Below, piece by piece: positions 20,636 through 30,199 of a stretch of DNA of 64,000 nt. The stretch spans positions 62,001 through 126,000 of the forward strand of contig NZ_QQSV01000003.1 of the NCBI RefSeq assembly GCF_003351145.1. The letters run 5' to 3'. The position numbers and the translations under genes are program-made. The stretch is from Meiothermus sp. QL-1. Lineage in GTDB: Bacteria; Deinococcota; Deinococci; Deinococcales; Thermaceae. The notes beneath the pieces were generated by a model that saw only the letters and a list, made by a program, of their open reading frames with translations, was not told where the DNA came from and searched no databases. The stretch's first letter is position 1. Each line of letters begins with the position of its first letter.

Positions 20636-21886
20636 ATGAGAAACCCTCTTTGGGCGTTTCTGGCGCTTTCGCTGGGCCTGGCCCAGGCTCCCCGGGTGGA
20701 GCTGGTGGGCTACGCGGTGCTTCCTGCCGACACCTTTGCCGAGGGGCCGGCCAGCGGGGCCTACCGCGAGACGCCGGGCTTCCGCGCGGCTCGGGCCCCC
20801 TTCAGCGGCCAGCCGGTCCAGGGCTTCAGCGCCATCCAGTTTGGCCCCCAGCCGGGGAGCTACTGGGTGCTCTCGGACAACGGCTTCGGCTCCAAGGCCA
20901 ACAGCCCCGACTACCTCCTCAGGCTCTACCTGGTTACCCCCCAGCCCCGCACCGCCCAGGGTGGGCCGGGCACGGTGCGGGTGGAGCGCTTCATCCAGCT
21001 CCGCGACCCCAACCGGCTGGTGCCCTTTCCCATCCTGAACGAGAACACCCCCGACCGGCTCCTCACCGGCTACGACTTCGACCCCGAGTCGTTCGTCTTC
21101 GCCGCCGACGGCACCCTGTGGGTGGGCGACGAGTTCGGCCCCTACCTGCTGCACTTCGACGCCAACGGGGTGCTGCTGGACCCCCCCTTCGCCACCCCGG
21201 ACTTCGGCGCGGGCAAGGACCCCAGCAGGGACTTCGTGCGGGCGCCCCAGAACCCCGCCCTGCTTTTGAACCCGGTGGCCCCCGGCCAGCCCAGCCCGGC
21301 CAACCTGGCCACCTCCCGCGGCTTCGAGGGCATGACCACCAACCCAGCCCGCAACAAGATCTACGCCCTGCTCGAGGGCACCGTGGTGGGCGACCCGCCG
21401 GGCACCCTGCGCCTGATGGAGTTCGACCCCCAGGCCAAGCGCTGGGTGGGCCTGGTGGGCCGCTATTTGCTCGACGACCCGGCCCACGCCATCGGGGAGA
21501 TTGCGGTGGTCAACGAGAACGAGTACCTGGTGATCGAGCGGGATAACCGCCAGGGGGCCGAGGCCCGGGTGAAGCGCATCTACAAAATCGACCTCACCCG
21601 CCGCGATGCCAACGGGGTCTTCGCCAAGGAGCTGGTGGTGGACCTGCTGAACATCGCCGACCCCAGGGGCCTGGCCCCCAGCACCCAGGGCGGGGTCTTC
21701 CGCTTCCCCTACCTCACCATCGAGGCCGTGCTGGTGCTCGACCCCACCACCCTCCTGGTGACCAACGACAACAACTACCCCGCCACCGGCGGGCGCGGGG
21801 CGGAGGTGAAGGACGCCAACGAGTTCATCTGGCTGCGCCTGCCCACTCCGCTGCGCCTGGCCCCTGGGGTGGGCCAGACCCGCTAG
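20636..21886 (+). CDS. Secreted esterase-like/phytase-like family protein
   Basis: 416 residues with a signal peptide ([17 protein letters not shown]). The mature part matches the phytase-like (esterase-like) beta-propeller family: [63 protein letters not shown], and [14 protein letters not shown] near the end. The ATG at 20636 has GGAGGTG at 20630 and the signal peptide starts there; an ATG at 20618 is rejected. Exported, probably a phosphate-monoester or phospholipid-related hydrolase, but the substrate is not deducible. It ends before a hairpin at 21904. Confidence 0.86.
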   Translation: MRNPLWAFLALSLGLAQAPRVELVGYAVLPADTFAEGPASGAYRETPGFRAARAPFSGQPVQGFSAIQFGPQPGSYWVLSDNGFGSKANSPDYLLRLYLVTPQPRTAQGGPGTVRVERFIQLRDPNRLVPFPILNENTPDRLLTGYDFDPESFVFAADGTLWVGDEFGPYLLHFDANGVLLDPPFATPDFGAGKDPSRDFVRAPQNPALLLNPVAPGQPSPANLATSRGFEGMTTNPARNKIYALLEGTVVGDPPGTLRLMEFDPQAKRWVGLVGRYLLDDPAHAIGEIAVVNENEYLVIERDNRQGAEARVKRIYKIDLTRRDANGVFAKELVVDLLNIADPRGLAPSTQGGVFRFPYLTIEAVLVLDPTTLLVTNDNNYPATGGRGAEVKDANEFIWLRLPTPLRLAPGVGQTR

Positions 21887-21903
21887 ATTGTGTTGCTGTG
21901 CTA

Positions 21904-21925
21904 GCCGGGGGCTCTGACCCCCGGC
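21904..21925 (+). terminator. Hairpin after the phytase-like gene
   Basis: GCCGGGGG (21904-21911) / CCCCCGGC (21918-21925), 8-bp perfect stem, followed by GCTTTCG. It is GC-rich with only a short T run. Confidence 0.6.
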
Positions 21926-21932
21926 GCTTTCG

Positions 21933-21938
21933 TAGAAT
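21933..21938 (+). promoter_or_regulatory. -10 box of the 2-hydroxyglutarate-oxidase-like gene
   Basis: TAGAAT ends 7 nt before the ATG at 21946; the message would be leaderless. Confidence 0.5.
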
Positions 21939-21945
21939 GGAGCGG

Positions 21946-23166
21946 ATGAAGACCTGCGACTACCTGGTGATTGGGGCGGGCATCGTGGGCCTTACGATTG
22001 CCCTGGAGCTGAAAAAACGCGACCCGAGCGCCCGCGTGGTGGTGCTGGAAAAGGAAAAAGAGCTGGCCCAGCACGGCTCGGGGCGCAACTCGGGGGTGCT
22101 GCACGCTGGGTTTTACTACACCGCCGACTCGCTCAAGGCCCGCTTTACCCGCGAGGGCAACGCCCGCTGGAAAGCGTTCTTGGAGGCGCGGGGCCTCAGG
22201 ATCAACCGCTGCGGCAAGCTGGTGGTGGCCAAAAACGAACAGGAAGTGGAGGGGCTGCGCGAGCTCAAGCGCCGGGGCGATCTGAACGGGGTCGAGACCT
22301 ATCTGATTTCCCTCGAGGAGGCCAGGAGAATCGAGCCCAGGGTCAAAACCACTGGGCTGGCCCTGTGGTCGCCCAACACCGCCACCGTAGACCCCAAGGA
22401 GTGCATGGCGGCCGTCGCAGCGGAGTGCCAGGCCCAGGGGATTGAAATTCGTTTGGGCAGCCCCTACCAGGGGCGGCGGGGCACCGATATCATCACCCCG
22501 CAGGAGGTTTACAGTGCGGGCTTCGTGGTCAACGCGGCAGGCCTTCACGCCGACAGGGTGGCCCACGACTTCGGCCTGGGCCTCCGCTACCGCATCCTGC
22601 CCTTCAAGGGGCTCTACCTCTACGGCAGCGAGCCCCCAGGTTCCCTCCGCACCAACATCTACCCGGTGCCCGATCTGCGCAATACCTTCTTGGGGGTGCA
22701 CTTCACGGTCACGGTGGACGGCCAGGTCAAGATTGGCCCCACCGCCATCCCGGCCTTCTGGCGCGAGAACTACCAGGGTTTCCAGGGTTTCGACCCCAAA
22801 GAGGCCCTATCCATCCTGCGGGATGAGGCCATCCTCTTCCTCCGCAACGACTTCAACTTCCGCAGCCTGGCGCTGGAGGAGATAAAGAAATACTCCCGGG
22901 CCTACCTGGTGGCCCAGGCCTCGGCCCTGCTGGAGGGGGTGCGGCCCGAAAACTTCCGCACCTGGGGCCGCCCGGGCATCCGGGCCCAGCTTTTCGACCA
23001 CCAGGCGAAGAAGCTGGTCATGGACTTCACCCTGGAGGGCAATGCCGAAGGGCTTCACGTGCTCAACGCCATCTCCCCGGCCTGGACCGCGGCCATGCCC
23101 TTTGCCGAGTATGTGGTGGACCGGATTCAGGAGCTGCACCGCGGCAAGGAGCTGGCCGCTTCTTAG
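21946..23166 (+). CDS. lhgO: L-2-hydroxyglutarate oxidase (LhgO) family FAD enzyme
   Basis: 406-residue FAD-dependent oxidoreductase of the DAO family. The dinucleotide-binding motif [17 protein letters not shown] opens the protein. [31 protein letters not shown] and the substrate region KGLYLY...[26 protein letters not shown] are characteristic of YgaF/LhgO, which oxidises L-2-hydroxyglutarate to 2-oxoglutarate and passes electrons to quinones. The ATG at 21946 starts exactly before the FAD motif and fits the leaderless spacing from TAGAAT; an ATG at 21937 overlaps that box. pgm follows 14 nt downstream. Confidence 0.88.
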   Translation: MKTCDYLVIGAGIVGLTIALELKKRDPSARVVVLEKEKELAQHGSGRNSGVLHAGFYYTADSLKARFTREGNARWKAFLEARGLRINRCGKLVVAKNEQEVEGLRELKRRGDLNGVETYLISLEEARRIEPRVKTTGLALWSPNTATVDPKECMAAVAAECQAQGIEIRLGSPYQGRRGTDIITPQEVYSAGFVVNAAGLHADRVAHDFGLGLRYRILPFKGLYLYGSEPPGSLRTNIYPVPDLRNTFLGVHFTVTVDGQVKIGPTAIPAFWRENYQGFQGFDPKEALSILRDEAILFLRNDFNFRSLALEEIKKYSRAYLVAQASALLEGVRPENFRTWGRPGIRAQLFDHQAKKLVMDFTLEGNAEGLHVLNAISPAWTAAMPFAEYVVDRIQELHRGKELAAS

Positions 23167-23180
23167 GTATAGGAGCCGTT

Positions 23181-24824
23181 ATGTCCTTGCATCCGCTGGC
23201 TGGTAAACCCGCTCCCCAGAGTTTGCTCGTCAACATCCCCCGCCTGATAAGCAGCTACTATGTTCTGCAGCCCGACCCGACCGACCCCTTGCAACAGGTG
23301 GCCTTTGGCACCAGCGGGCACCGGGGGAGCTCGTTCTCGGCCACCTTCAACGAGGCCCACATCCTGGCCATCGCCCAGGCGGTGGCCGAGTACCGTCGAA
23401 GCCGGGGCATCACCGGGCCCCTCTTTTTGGGCATGGACACCCACGCCCTCTCCGAGCCGGCCTGGGTAAGCGCGGTGGAGGTGCTGGCGGCCAACGGGGT
23501 GGAGCTGCGGGTGCACCCAGCGCGGGGCTACACCCCCACCCCGCTGGTCTCCCACGCCATCCTGGAGTACAACCGGGGCCGTACCGAGGGCCTGGCCGAC
23601 GGCATCGTGATCACCCCCAGCCACAACCCCCCCCAGGACGGCGGCTTCAAGTACAACCCCTCCCACGGGGGGCCGGCCGAGACCGCGGTCACCCAGGCCA
23701 TTCAGGAGCGGGCGAACCGCATCCTGGCCGGGGGGCTGGGCGAGGTCAAGCGCTGGCCGCTCAGGAAGGCCCTGCAGGCGGTGCAGGCCTTCGACTTCGT
23801 GGCCCCCTATGTGGCCCAGCTCGGCCAGGTGGTGGATATGGAGGCCATCCGGGCCTCGGGGGTGCGGATGGGGGTGGACCCCTTGGGGGGTTCTTCCCTG
23901 GAGGTCTGGCAGCGCATCGCCGAGCACTACGCCCTGGACCTGAAGGTGGTGAACGAGCGCCTCGACCCCAGCTTCGCCTTCATGAGCCTGGATAAGGATG
24001 GCAAGATCCGCATGGACTGCTCCTCCCCCTACGCCATGGCCTCGCTTCTGGCCCTGAGGGATGGTTTCGAGGTGGCGGTGGGCAACGACCCCGACGCCGA
24101 CCGGCACGGCATTGTGACCCCCGAAGGGCTGATGAACCCCAACCACTACCTGGCGGTCGCTGTGGACTACCTCTACCAGCACCGCCCGGGCTGGCGGCCG
24201 GGACTGGGGGTGGGCAAGACCCTGGTGAGCAGCAGCCTGATCGACCGGGTGGCCAGGGCGTTGGGCCGGCCCCTTTTCGAGGTGCCGGTGGGCTTTAAGT
24301 ACTTCGTGGAGGGGCTTTTGGGCGGGAGGATAGGCTTTGGCGGCGAGGAGAGCGCTGGGGCCTCCTTTTTGCGCATGGACGGCACGGCCTGGAGCACCGA
24401 TAAGGACGGCATCATCCTGGGGCTTCTGGCGGCGGAGATGCTGGCCAAAACCGGGAAGTCGCCCAGCCAGCGCTACAAGGAGCTGGAGGAGCGGTTTGGC
24501 GTTTCGGCCTACACCCGCATTGATGCCGAGGCCACCCCGGCGCAGAAGCGGGTGCTGGCCGGGCTTTCGCCCGAGATGGTGGCGGCCACCGAGCTGGCAG
24601 GGGAGCCTATTTTGGCCAAGCTTACCCGCGCCCCGGGCAACGGCGAGCCCATAGGGGGTCTTAAGGTGGTCACCGAGAACGCCTGGTTTGCTGCCCGGCC
24701 CTCCGGGACCGAGGACGTCTACAAGATTTACGCCGAGAGCTTCCTAGGCCCAGCGCACCTCGAGCGGGTGGTGGCGGAGGCTAGGGAGCTGGTGGCAGCG
24801 GTCTTCCGCGCGGCTGGGGTCTAG
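23181..24824 (+). CDS. pgm: Phosphoglucomutase (alpha-D-glucose phosphate-specific)
   Basis: Interconverts glucose-1-phosphate and glucose-6-phosphate. 547 residues, normal for bacterial Pgm. FGTSGHRG at the N-terminus contributes to the active site; the phosphoserine loop is TPSHNPP; the metal loop is [10 protein letters not shown]; sugar recognition is [10 protein letters not shown]; the phosphate-binding loop is [22 protein letters not shown] is at 23171-23175. Its stop codon overlaps the convergent stop of the YdcF-type gene. Confidence 0.96.
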   Translation: MSLHPLAGKPAPQSLLVNIPRLISSYYVLQPDPTDPLQQVAFGTSGHRGSSFSATFNEAHILAIAQAVAEYRRSRGITGPLFLGMDTHALSEPAWVSAVEVLAANGVELRVHPARGYTPTPLVSHAILEYNRGRTEGLADGIVITPSHNPPQDGGFKYNPSHGGPAETAVTQAIQERANRILAGGLGEVKRWPLRKALQAVQAFDFVAPYVAQLGQVVDMEAIRASGVRMGVDPLGGSSLEVWQRIAEHYALDLKVVNERLDPSFAFMSLDKDGKIRMDCSSPYAMASLLALRDGFEVAVGNDPDADRHGIVTPEGLMNPNHYLAVAVDYLYQHRPGWRPGLGVGKTLVSSSLIDRVARALGRPLFEVPVGFKYFVEGLLGGRIGFGGEESAGASFLRMDGTAWSTDKDGIILGLLAAEMLAKTGKSPSQRYKELEERFGVSAYTRIDAEATPAQKRVLAGLSPEMVAATELAGEPILAKLTRAPGNGEPIGGLKVVTENAWFAARPSGTEDVYKIYAESFLGPAHLERVVAEARELVAAVFRAAGV

Positions 24825-25345
24825 TAGATGCCCAGCCGGGCCAAAAGGGCCAGCCAGGCTTCGCGCTGGCGGTATGCGGCCTTGAACTCGCCCTGGACCG
24901 CGTAGCCGGTGGCCCTGAGGCCCAGGTGCTCGGCCAGGATGAGCGCCCGGGGTAGGTGGGGCTCGTCGGTGACCAGGATGAGGCGGGACTGGCCCACCAC
25001 CGGGGCGATGTTGGCCAGGTTCTCCCAGGTGCGGCGGCTTTTTTGCTCGCAGTAGAGGGCCGAGCGGGGCACCCCCCGGGCCTCCAGGTAGCGGCAGCCC
25101 ACCTCCCCCTCGCTGTAGCGGTCGCCGGGGCGGCTTCCCCCGGTTACGGCGATGCGGGGGGCGTAGCCCTGGCGGTAGAGCCTGAGGGCGGCCTCGAGCC
25201 GGTTGCGCAGGATGGCCGAAGGCGCCCCGTTGTACTGGGCAGCCCCCAGCACCACGATCCAGTCGGCCTTTTGGGGGCTCGAGGCGGCCTGGGGGGCCAG
25301 CCCCAAGACCACCCCTACGGTCACAGCAAGCAACACCCAGCGCAT
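24821..25345 (-). CDS. YdcF/ElyC/SanA (DUF218) family protein
   Basis: 174 residues. An N-terminal signal/anchor ([22 protein letters not shown]) is followed by the DUF218 core: [48 protein letters not shown], and [13 protein letters not shown] followed by [19 protein letters not shown]. Members in E. coli act at the envelope (ElyC, SanA). The ATG at 25345 is picked for GGAGGG upstream and the signal sequence; the frame is open 15 codons further. Exported or membrane-tethered; precise role unknown. Confidence 0.85.
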   Translation of the reverse strand: MRWVLLAVTVGVVLGLAPQAASSPQKADWIVVLGAAQYNGAPSAILRNRLEAALRLYRQGYAPRIAVTGGSRPGDRYSEGEVGCRYLEARGVPRSALYCEQKSRRTWENLANIAPVVGQSRLILVTDEPHLPRALILAEHLGLRATGYAVQGEFKAAYRQREAWLALLARLGIY

Positions 25346-25406
25346 CCCGACCCTCCCCGGCAATTCTCCTATATTCAGCGCCGTGCGCATAGGGGCCCGT
25401 TCGTGC

Positions 25407-25412
25407 TATACT
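25407..25412 (+). promoter_or_regulatory. -10 box of the hflX leader
   Basis: TATACT; transcription would begin near 25419, about 78 nt before the hflX GTG. No clear -35 is present (TGCGCA at 25384-25389). No -10-like TANNNT was seen between the downstream hairpin and hflX. Confidence 0.55.
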
Positions 25413-25421
25413 GGACTCAGG

Positions 25422-25493
25422 TTGAGCGTCAAGGGCCCGCTTTACCCCATGCTGGCAGGAGGGGGAGCGGGCTTTTCGCTTCAGCTTGGGTGA
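25422..25493 (+). CDS. Possible leader ORF upstream of hflX
   Basis: A short reading frame runs through the hflX leader hairpin. It can start at ATG 25449 (14 codons, peptide MLAGGGAGFSLQLG) or at TTG 25422 (23 codons), the latter 9 nt after TATACT as in leaderless genes. It stops with TGA at 25491-25493, 3 nt before the hflX GTG, so it could also couple translation to hflX, which has no good Shine-Dalgarno. Coding status is unproven. Confidence 0.35.
   Translation: MSVKGPLYPMLAGGGAGFSLQLG
25431..25476 (+). terminator. Terminator-like hairpin in the hflX leader (candidate attenuator)
   Basis: AAGGGCCCGCT (25431-25441) pairs with AGCGGGCTTTT (25466-25476), 11 bp including two G-U pairs. The right arm ends in a TTTT run. 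It lies between the promoter and hflX, so transcription must pass it. Confidence 0.6.
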
Positions 25494-25496
25494 TTC

Positions 25497-27167
25497 GTGG
25501 AGAGAATCTTCGGACGCACCAACGGTCTCAAACCCAGCGAGAAAAAGCGCCTGGTCAACCTGTACAACCGCCGCGTACCCCCCAACCGTCTCCTGACCGC
25601 CGAGCTGGCCCGCACCCTGGCAGCCCTTTCGGCCGAGCTGGGCAAGCCCATCGCCCTGCTCCTGGACCGGGGGGGGCGGGTGCTGCGGGTGGCGGTGGGG
25701 GATGCGCGGGAGCTGCCGGTGCCCGAGTCGGCCTTGGTGGAGACCCGCCTTTCGGGCTACCGTCTGCTCCACACCCACCTGGGGGCGGGGGGGCTCTCGC
25801 GCCCCGACCTTTCGGTGCTCTTCCTGCATCGGCTGGACGTCATCGCTGCGCTGGATGTGGTCCAGGGCCAGCCGGGCCCGCTGCACCTGGCCCTGCTCTC
25901 GCCGCCCAAGGCCATCGAGGAGGACTGGCAAATCCTGCCCTCCAGGCCCTACCACGAGTACCTGGACTGGGACCTGGGGGCGGCGGTAGCGGCCTTGGAG
26001 GAGGAGCTTTCGCGCCAGGCCCGGATTCTGGACTTACGTGATGGGGCAGGGGAGCGGGCGGTGCTGGTGGGTATCGACCGGGGCGAGGGGGTGCAGGCCG
26101 AGATGGACCTGGCCGAGCTGGTGGAGCTGGCCCGCACCGCGGGGGCGGTGGTGGCCCACAAGGAGCTGGTCTACCGGCCCAGCCTCGACCCCCGGTATGC
26201 GGTGGGCCGGGGGAAGGTGGACGAGCTGGTCTCCCAGGCCTACCACCAGAACGCCGGCACCCTTATCTTTGGCATCGAGCTGAGCCCTGCCCAGGCCCGC
26301 GAGCTGGAGGCGGTGACCGGCCTCAAGGTGCTCGACCGCACCCAGCTCATCCTGGATATCTTCGCCCAGCACGCCCGCACCCCGGAGGCCAAGGTGCAGG
26401 TGGAGCTGGCCCAGCTCAAGTACCTGCTGCCCCGGCTGGTGGGGCAGGGGCGGGCCCTGTCGCGGCTGGGGGGTGGAATCGGCACCCGGGGGCCGGGGGA
26501 GACCAAGCTCGAGCTGGACCGGCGCCGCCTGCAGGACCGCATCGCTGAGCTGTCCCGCAAGCTGAAGGAAATCTCTTTGCGCCGGCAGGAGGCCCGCCGC
26601 CAGCGCGATAGGGCGGGGGTGCCCATCGTGGGGGTGGTGGGCTACACCAACGCCGGCAAGACCACCCTGATGCACGCGCTGGCCAGGAAGGGCGACCAGG
26701 GCGAGAACAAGCTCTTCGCCACCCTGCGCCCCCTAACCCGCCGGGGCTTCCTGCCAGGGCTGGGCGAGGTGCTCTACACCGATACGGTGGGCTTCATCCG
26801 CCGTATGCCCGAGGACCTGCTGGAGGCTTTCCGCTCCACCCTGGAGGAACTGCGCGATGCCGACGTGCTTTTGCACGTGCTGGACGCCTCGCAGGAGGGG
26901 GCTTTGGAGCGCTACCAGGTGGTGGAGGCCCTGCTGGCCGAGCTGGGGGTGGAGGCCCCCCGGATTCTGGTCCTCTCCAAGGCCGATGCGGCGGGGGGGT
27001 TCGACCTGGAGTTCCTCAAAGAACGCCTGGGGGGCCTGCCGGTCTCGGCCCTGAAGGGCCAGGGGTTGGAGGAGCTCAAGCAGGCCATAGCCGGGCGCCT
27101 GCGGGCCATGGGGGTGCGGCCGGCCGCCTGGGCCTGCCCGCCGGCAGCGGCTTACGCCGTGGAGTAG
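25497..27167 (+). CDS. hflX: Ribosome-associated GTPase HflX
   Basis: GTPase that splits stalled 70S ribosomes after heat or antibiotic stress. 556 residues, long for the family because of an N-terminal extension of about 180 residues before the HflX domain (RAVLVGIDRG). The glycine-rich linker is LSRLGGGIGTRGPGETKLELDRRR; G1 GYTNAGKTTL; G3 DTVGFI; G4 SKAD; G5 VSALKG. GTG at 25497 is taken as start. The leader contains a promoter, hairpin and short ORF that look like an attenuator. Its 3' end overlaps a convergent membrane-protein gene by 16 nt. Confidence 0.95.
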   Translation: MERIFGRTNGLKPSEKKRLVNLYNRRVPPNRLLTAELARTLAALSAELGKPIALLLDRGGRVLRVAVGDARELPVPESALVETRLSGYRLLHTHLGAGGLSRPDLSVLFLHRLDVIAALDVVQGQPGPLHLALLSPPKAIEEDWQILPSRPYHEYLDWDLGAAVAALEEELSRQARILDLRDGAGERAVLVGIDRGEGVQAEMDLAELVELARTAGAVVAHKELVYRPSLDPRYAVGRGKVDELVSQAYHQNAGTLIFGIELSPAQARELEAVTGLKVLDRTQLILDIFAQHARTPEAKVQVELAQLKYLLPRLVGQGRALSRLGGGIGTRGPGETKLELDRRRLQDRIAELSRKLKEISLRRQEARRQRDRAGVPIVGVVGYTNAGKTTLMHALARKGDQGENKLFATLRPLTRRGFLPGLGEVLYTDTVGFIRRMPEDLLEAFRSTLEELRDADVLLHVLDASQEGALERYQVVEALLAELGVEAPRILVLSKADAAGGFDLEFLKERLGGLPVSALKGQGLEELKQAIAGRLRAMGVRPAAWACPPAAAYAVE

Positions 27168-27745
27168 CCCAGCGCGGCGTAGGCCACCGCTTTGACCACC
27201 GTGGCCCATCCCAGCAGGAGGAGGTAGGCGGCGAGCTGCAGGGGCGGCCAGGGGAGAAGGGTGGATAGGAAGGCCAGCGCCTCGAGCGCCCCCGCCAGCA
27301 GCAGGTGCCGCCCCAGGCCCCCCTGGCCCAGCATGCGCCAGCCCTGCCGCAGGGCGGTGGGCCAGGGGAGGGCCCGGTCGGCCATGAGCTGGAAGGTGTA
27401 GAACCAAAGCAGCTGGAGCACCCCTTGCCCCAGCAGCCCGGGGAGGGGGTGGGGCTCGAGCAGGGGCCCACCCACCGCGAAGGCCGCCAGGCTGCTGGCC
27501 GCGAACACCACCCCGCCCACCAAGGCCTGGGGAGAGAAGCCCCCCCACAGCGCCTCGGGCCGCCACACCCCCTCCCGAATGTAGCCCAGCAGGACGCGGT
27601 AGATTCCCACCTGCATGGGTCCGGTGAGGAGGCCCAGGCTGGCCAGGCTCACCAGCAGGGCCTGGCCGAGCAGCGCCAGAACCCCCAGCGGCCGTTGCAA
27701 TAGGAGGCGCAGGCTTTGGGCGAGCACCGGGCCAAGGGGCAGCAT
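27152..27745 (-). CDS. Multi-spanning membrane protein, unknown function
   Basis: 197-residue hydrophobic protein with about five or six predicted helices (for example LGVLALLGQALLVSLASLGLLTG, ALVGGVVFAASSLAAFAVG, ALEALAFLSTLLPW and LQLAAYLLLLGWATVVKAVAY). The ATG at 27745 overlaps the stop of the upstream PSP1 gene as TGATG, so translation is coupled. It is last in the reverse-strand operon metallophosphoesterase-holB-PSP1. I do not recognise the family. Confidence 0.75.
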   Translation of the reverse strand: MLPLGPVLAQSLRLLLQRPLGVLALLGQALLVSLASLGLLTGPMQVGIYRVLLGYIREGVWRPEALWGGFSPQALVGGVVFAASSLAAFAVGGPLLEPHPLPGLLGQGVLQLLWFYTFQLMADRALPWPTALRQGWRMLGQGGLGRHLLLAGALEALAFLSTLLPWPPLQLAAYLLLLGWATVVKAVAYAALGYSTA

Positions 27746-28524
27746 CAGCCGCTCTGCAGCTCGCTTTTGTGCAGCGTGACCAGGCTTCCCTCCTCGGTGA
27801 GAATTTCCACCGTGCCGGCCAGGGGGTTGAGCTTGCTCACCTTGCCGCAGACCCCCTGGGCGCTGCAGACCCGGGCGTTCTTGCGCGGTAGGTCGGCCAG
27901 CAGCTCCTGGTAGTGGGGGTGTTCGTACTGCAAGCAGCAGAGCAGGCGCCCGCAGGGCCCCGAGATTTTCTCCGGAGAGAGCGGAAGCTGCTGGTCGCGG
28001 GCCATCTTGATGGAGACCTGGGCAAACTCCTGGAGCCAGCTCGAGCAGCACGACTCCATCCCGCAGGCCCCCAGGGTGCCCAGGTAGGCGGTCTGGTCGC
28101 GCGGGCCCTGGGCTAAGAACTCCACCCGGGCCCCGGCCAGCCGGCTCAGGTCGCCTATCCAGCGCTTGAGGTCGATCCGCTCCTCCGCGGCGTAGTGCAC
28201 CGTGATGTGGTTGCCGTCCAGGGTGAAGTCGCAGCCCAGCACCTTAGCCCGCACCCCTGCCCGCCGCAGCCGGGCCCTGAGCCACCAGCAGATCTCCTCC
28301 CCCCGCTCCTTGAGCCGGGCGTACTTCTCCAGGTCTTCCCGCGTGGCCTGCCGCACCACCTCGCCCACGGCCTGGCCCGGGCGGGGTTCGGTGCGCACCT
28401 TGGCCAGCTCGAGCCCCCTCAGGGTCCTTACCACCACCCAGCTATCCCGGGGCGGGGGCTCGCCGCTGAAGCGGTAGTTGTGCAGCTTGGGGCCGTGCGT
28501 GAACCGCACGCCAACGCATTCCAT
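27745..28524 (-). CDS. ricT: PSP1 domain protein (RicT/YaaT family)
   Basis: 259 residues. The PSP1 C-terminal domain is recognisable from CDFTLDGNHITVHYAAEERIDL-type sequence through GACGMESCCSSWLQEF and GPCGRLLCCLQYE; the clustered cysteines bind Fe-S in B. subtilis RicT, where it works with RicA and RicF in RNA processing and competence. Of the ATGs at 28530 and 28524, the second has GGAGGA with a 6-nt gap. Position directly after holB matches the conserved holB-ricT order. The gene name is by family; the partners are not in this window. Confidence 0.88.
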   Translation of the reverse strand: MECVGVRFTHGPKLHNYRFSGEPPPRDSWVVVRTLRGLELAKVRTEPRPGQAVGEVVRQATREDLEKYARLKERGEEICWWLRARLRRAGVRAKVLGCDFTLDGNHITVHYAAEERIDLKRWIGDLSRLAGARVEFLAQGPRDQTAYLGTLGACGMESCCSSWLQEFAQVSIKMARDQQLPLSPEKISGPCGRLLCCLQYEHPHYQELLADLPRKNARVCSAQGVCGKVSKLNPLAGTVEILTEEGSLVTLHKSELQSG

Positions 28525-28565
28525 GGGCATTCCTCCATAGGGCCAGCCTCTGGCCTGTGCTTAGC

Positions 28566-29447
28566 CTACGGTAGCCGGCGCGCCAGCCTCAAGGCCAGCC
28601 AGGCCTGCACCAGCTCCTCGTTCACGTAGGCCTCGAGGGCCTCCCGGGCCTTCTGGATGGCTTCCAGGGCCTCCCGGTAGGCCTCGAGGCCAAGGCGCTC
28701 CCGCAGGCGGCGGGCCAGGTAGGGAAGGGCCTCCTCGTGTTCTAAAAGAAGCCCCAGCGCCTCCAAGGTGGAGGCTGGGCCCTTGCGCATGGCCTCCAGC
28801 ACCGCCTCGGTGCGGGCCACGAGCCGGTGGAACAAAGCGGGGTGCTCCAGGGCCCACCGGGCCCGGCCCACCGAGCCCTGGGCGAAGGCCAGCACCTCGG
28901 GGTCCTGGGTCAGGGTCCGCATCAGCTCTTCGGGCAGGGGGGCGAAGGCCACCTCGAGGCTGCGGCTGGCCAGGGTGGGCAGCACGTCCTCGCGGCTGGG
29001 GGCAATCAGGATGAGGCGGGCAAAGGCCGGAGGCTCCTCCAGCACCTTCAAAAGGGCGTTGGCCGCCGCCTCGTTGAGGAGATGGGCGCCGTCCACCACC
29101 GCCACCTTGGCCCGGTAGCGGGGGTGGGTGGCGAGCCAGTCCAGCAGGCTGGGGGCCTCGCCGTCCTCGCGGGGGGCAATCTGCTCCAGCCGAATCTGGG
29201 GCAGCCGGGCCCTGCGCCCGGCCTTGGTCTCGGCCTGGGGGGCTATCTCGAGGTAGTCGGGGTGGGGCTCCAGGCGGCAGGAGGGGCACTGGCCGCAGGG
29301 GGGAAAGCCTTGGGGGCAGTTGAGCCCCAGGGCATACCAGCGGGCCACCGTGCGCCGGCCCACCCCTTCGGGCCCGGTGAAAAGGAGGGTCTGGGCCCTG
29401 GCCCGGGGCAGGAAGGCCAGGATGGAGGCGTGGCCCAGGACCTGCAT
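28566..29447 (-). CDS. holB: DNA polymerase III delta-prime subunit
   Basis: Clamp-loader subunit, 293 residues. Features: AAA+ core with degenerate Walker A GPEGVGRRT, a zinc module with cysteines in CPQGFPPCGQCPSC, VAVVDGAHLLNEAAANALLKVLEEPP (Walker B/sensor region) and LPTLASRS. The ATG at 29447 lies 2 nt after the stop of the metallophosphoesterase gene. A 41-nt gap with a small GGCCAG/CTGGCC dyad separates it from the PSP1 gene. Confidence 0.93.
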   Translation of the reverse strand: MQVLGHASILAFLPRARAQTLLFTGPEGVGRRTVARWYALGLNCPQGFPPCGQCPSCRLEPHPDYLEIAPQAETKAGRRARLPQIRLEQIAPREDGEAPSLLDWLATHPRYRAKVAVVDGAHLLNEAAANALLKVLEEPPAFARLILIAPSREDVLPTLASRSLEVAFAPLPEELMRTLTQDPEVLAFAQGSVGRARWALEHPALFHRLVARTEAVLEAMRKGPASTLEALGLLLEHEEALPYLARRLRERLGLEAYREALEAIQKAREALEAYVNEELVQAWLALRLARRLP

Positions 29448-29449
29448 GG

Positions 29450-30184
29450 CTACTTGCCCAGCACCAGCCGCTCGTAGAGCCACATGGGGAACTGCTCGTG
29501 GTGCAGCCGGGCCAGCACCTGCTCTAGGTCGTACCTGGTCCGGTGAAACTCGATGGTGTCCTCCTGCACATCCCAGATGGCGTAGGCCGCCCCCACCACC
29601 CCATCGCGCGGCTGGCCGATGGAGCCCGGGTTGATGATGGCCCGGGCTTTTGGCGCCACGATGAGCTCGCCCCCACGGGCGTAGTTCTGGTAGCGCACCA
29701 GCCGTTCCTGCCCGGGCTTCTCCAGGGCCAAATAGCTGCCCGCCAGGTGGGTGTGGCCGTGGAAGATGAGGCGGTGGCTTGTGCGGGCGAAGACCTCGCG
29801 GGCCTGCTCGAGCTCCTCCAGGTAGGCCAGGGGGTCCAGGGGGCTGCCGTGCACCAGCAGGGCCCCTTCCACCTCCAGCGTCCAGGGCAGGCCCTTGAGG
29901 TAGGCCCGGTTCTCGGGGCTAAGGCGCTCGGCCTGCCAGGCCAGAATCTCCAGCACCGGCCCGTCGATCTGCATGGAGCCGATCTCCAAAAGCCAGAGGT
30001 CGTGGTTGCCCATCACCCCCCGGGCGTTCACCGAGCGCAGCCAGTCCAGCACCCGGTTGGCGTCGGGGTAGTAGCCCACCGCGTCGCCTAAAAAGAGCAC
30101 CGCATCGTAGTCGCGGGCCTCCCTCAGGACCGCCTCCAGGGCGGGCCAGTTCCCGTGCAGGTCAGAGACCACTAGATAGCGCAC
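29450..30184 (-). CDS. Calcineurin-like metallophosphoesterase
   Basis: 244 residues with all metal-binding motifs of the YfcE/MJ0936-like family: VSDLHGN at the N-terminus, FLGDAVGY, GNHD, LLVHGSP and FHGHTH, then INPGSIGQPRD. It probably hydrolyses a phosphodiester; the substrate is unknown (some relatives act on cyclic nucleotides or 2',3'-cNMP). GTG start at 30184 with TATGAT 9 nt upstream. It is first of the reverse operon with holB, ricT and a membrane protein. Confidence 0.9.
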   Translation of the reverse strand: MRYLVVSDLHGNWPALEAVLREARDYDAVLFLGDAVGYYPDANRVLDWLRSVNARGVMGNHDLWLLEIGSMQIDGPVLEILAWQAERLSPENRAYLKGLPWTLEVEGALLVHGSPLDPLAYLEELEQAREVFARTSHRLIFHGHTHLAGSYLALEKPGQERLVRYQNYARGGELIVAPKARAIINPGSIGQPRDGVVGAAYAIWDVQEDTIEFHRTRYDLEQVLARLHHEQFPMWLYERLVLGK

Positions 30185-30193
30185 AACACCCCA

Positions 30194-30199
30194 ATCATA
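30194..30199 (-). promoter_or_regulatory. -10 box of the metallophosphoesterase operon
   Basis: TATGAT on the minus strand (30199-30194), 9 nt before the GTG, overlapping the end of the acyl-CoA synthetase gene. Confidence 0.45.

Noticed and set aside
20546-21487. N-terminal extension of pyrF by over 300 codons
   Set aside because: Antisense to the phytase-like gene; PyrF homology begins only at the ATG at 20545.
27746-28051. N-terminal extension of the membrane protein at 27152
   Set aside because: It runs inside the PSP1 gene in another frame; the TGATG overlap start at 27745 is more sensible.
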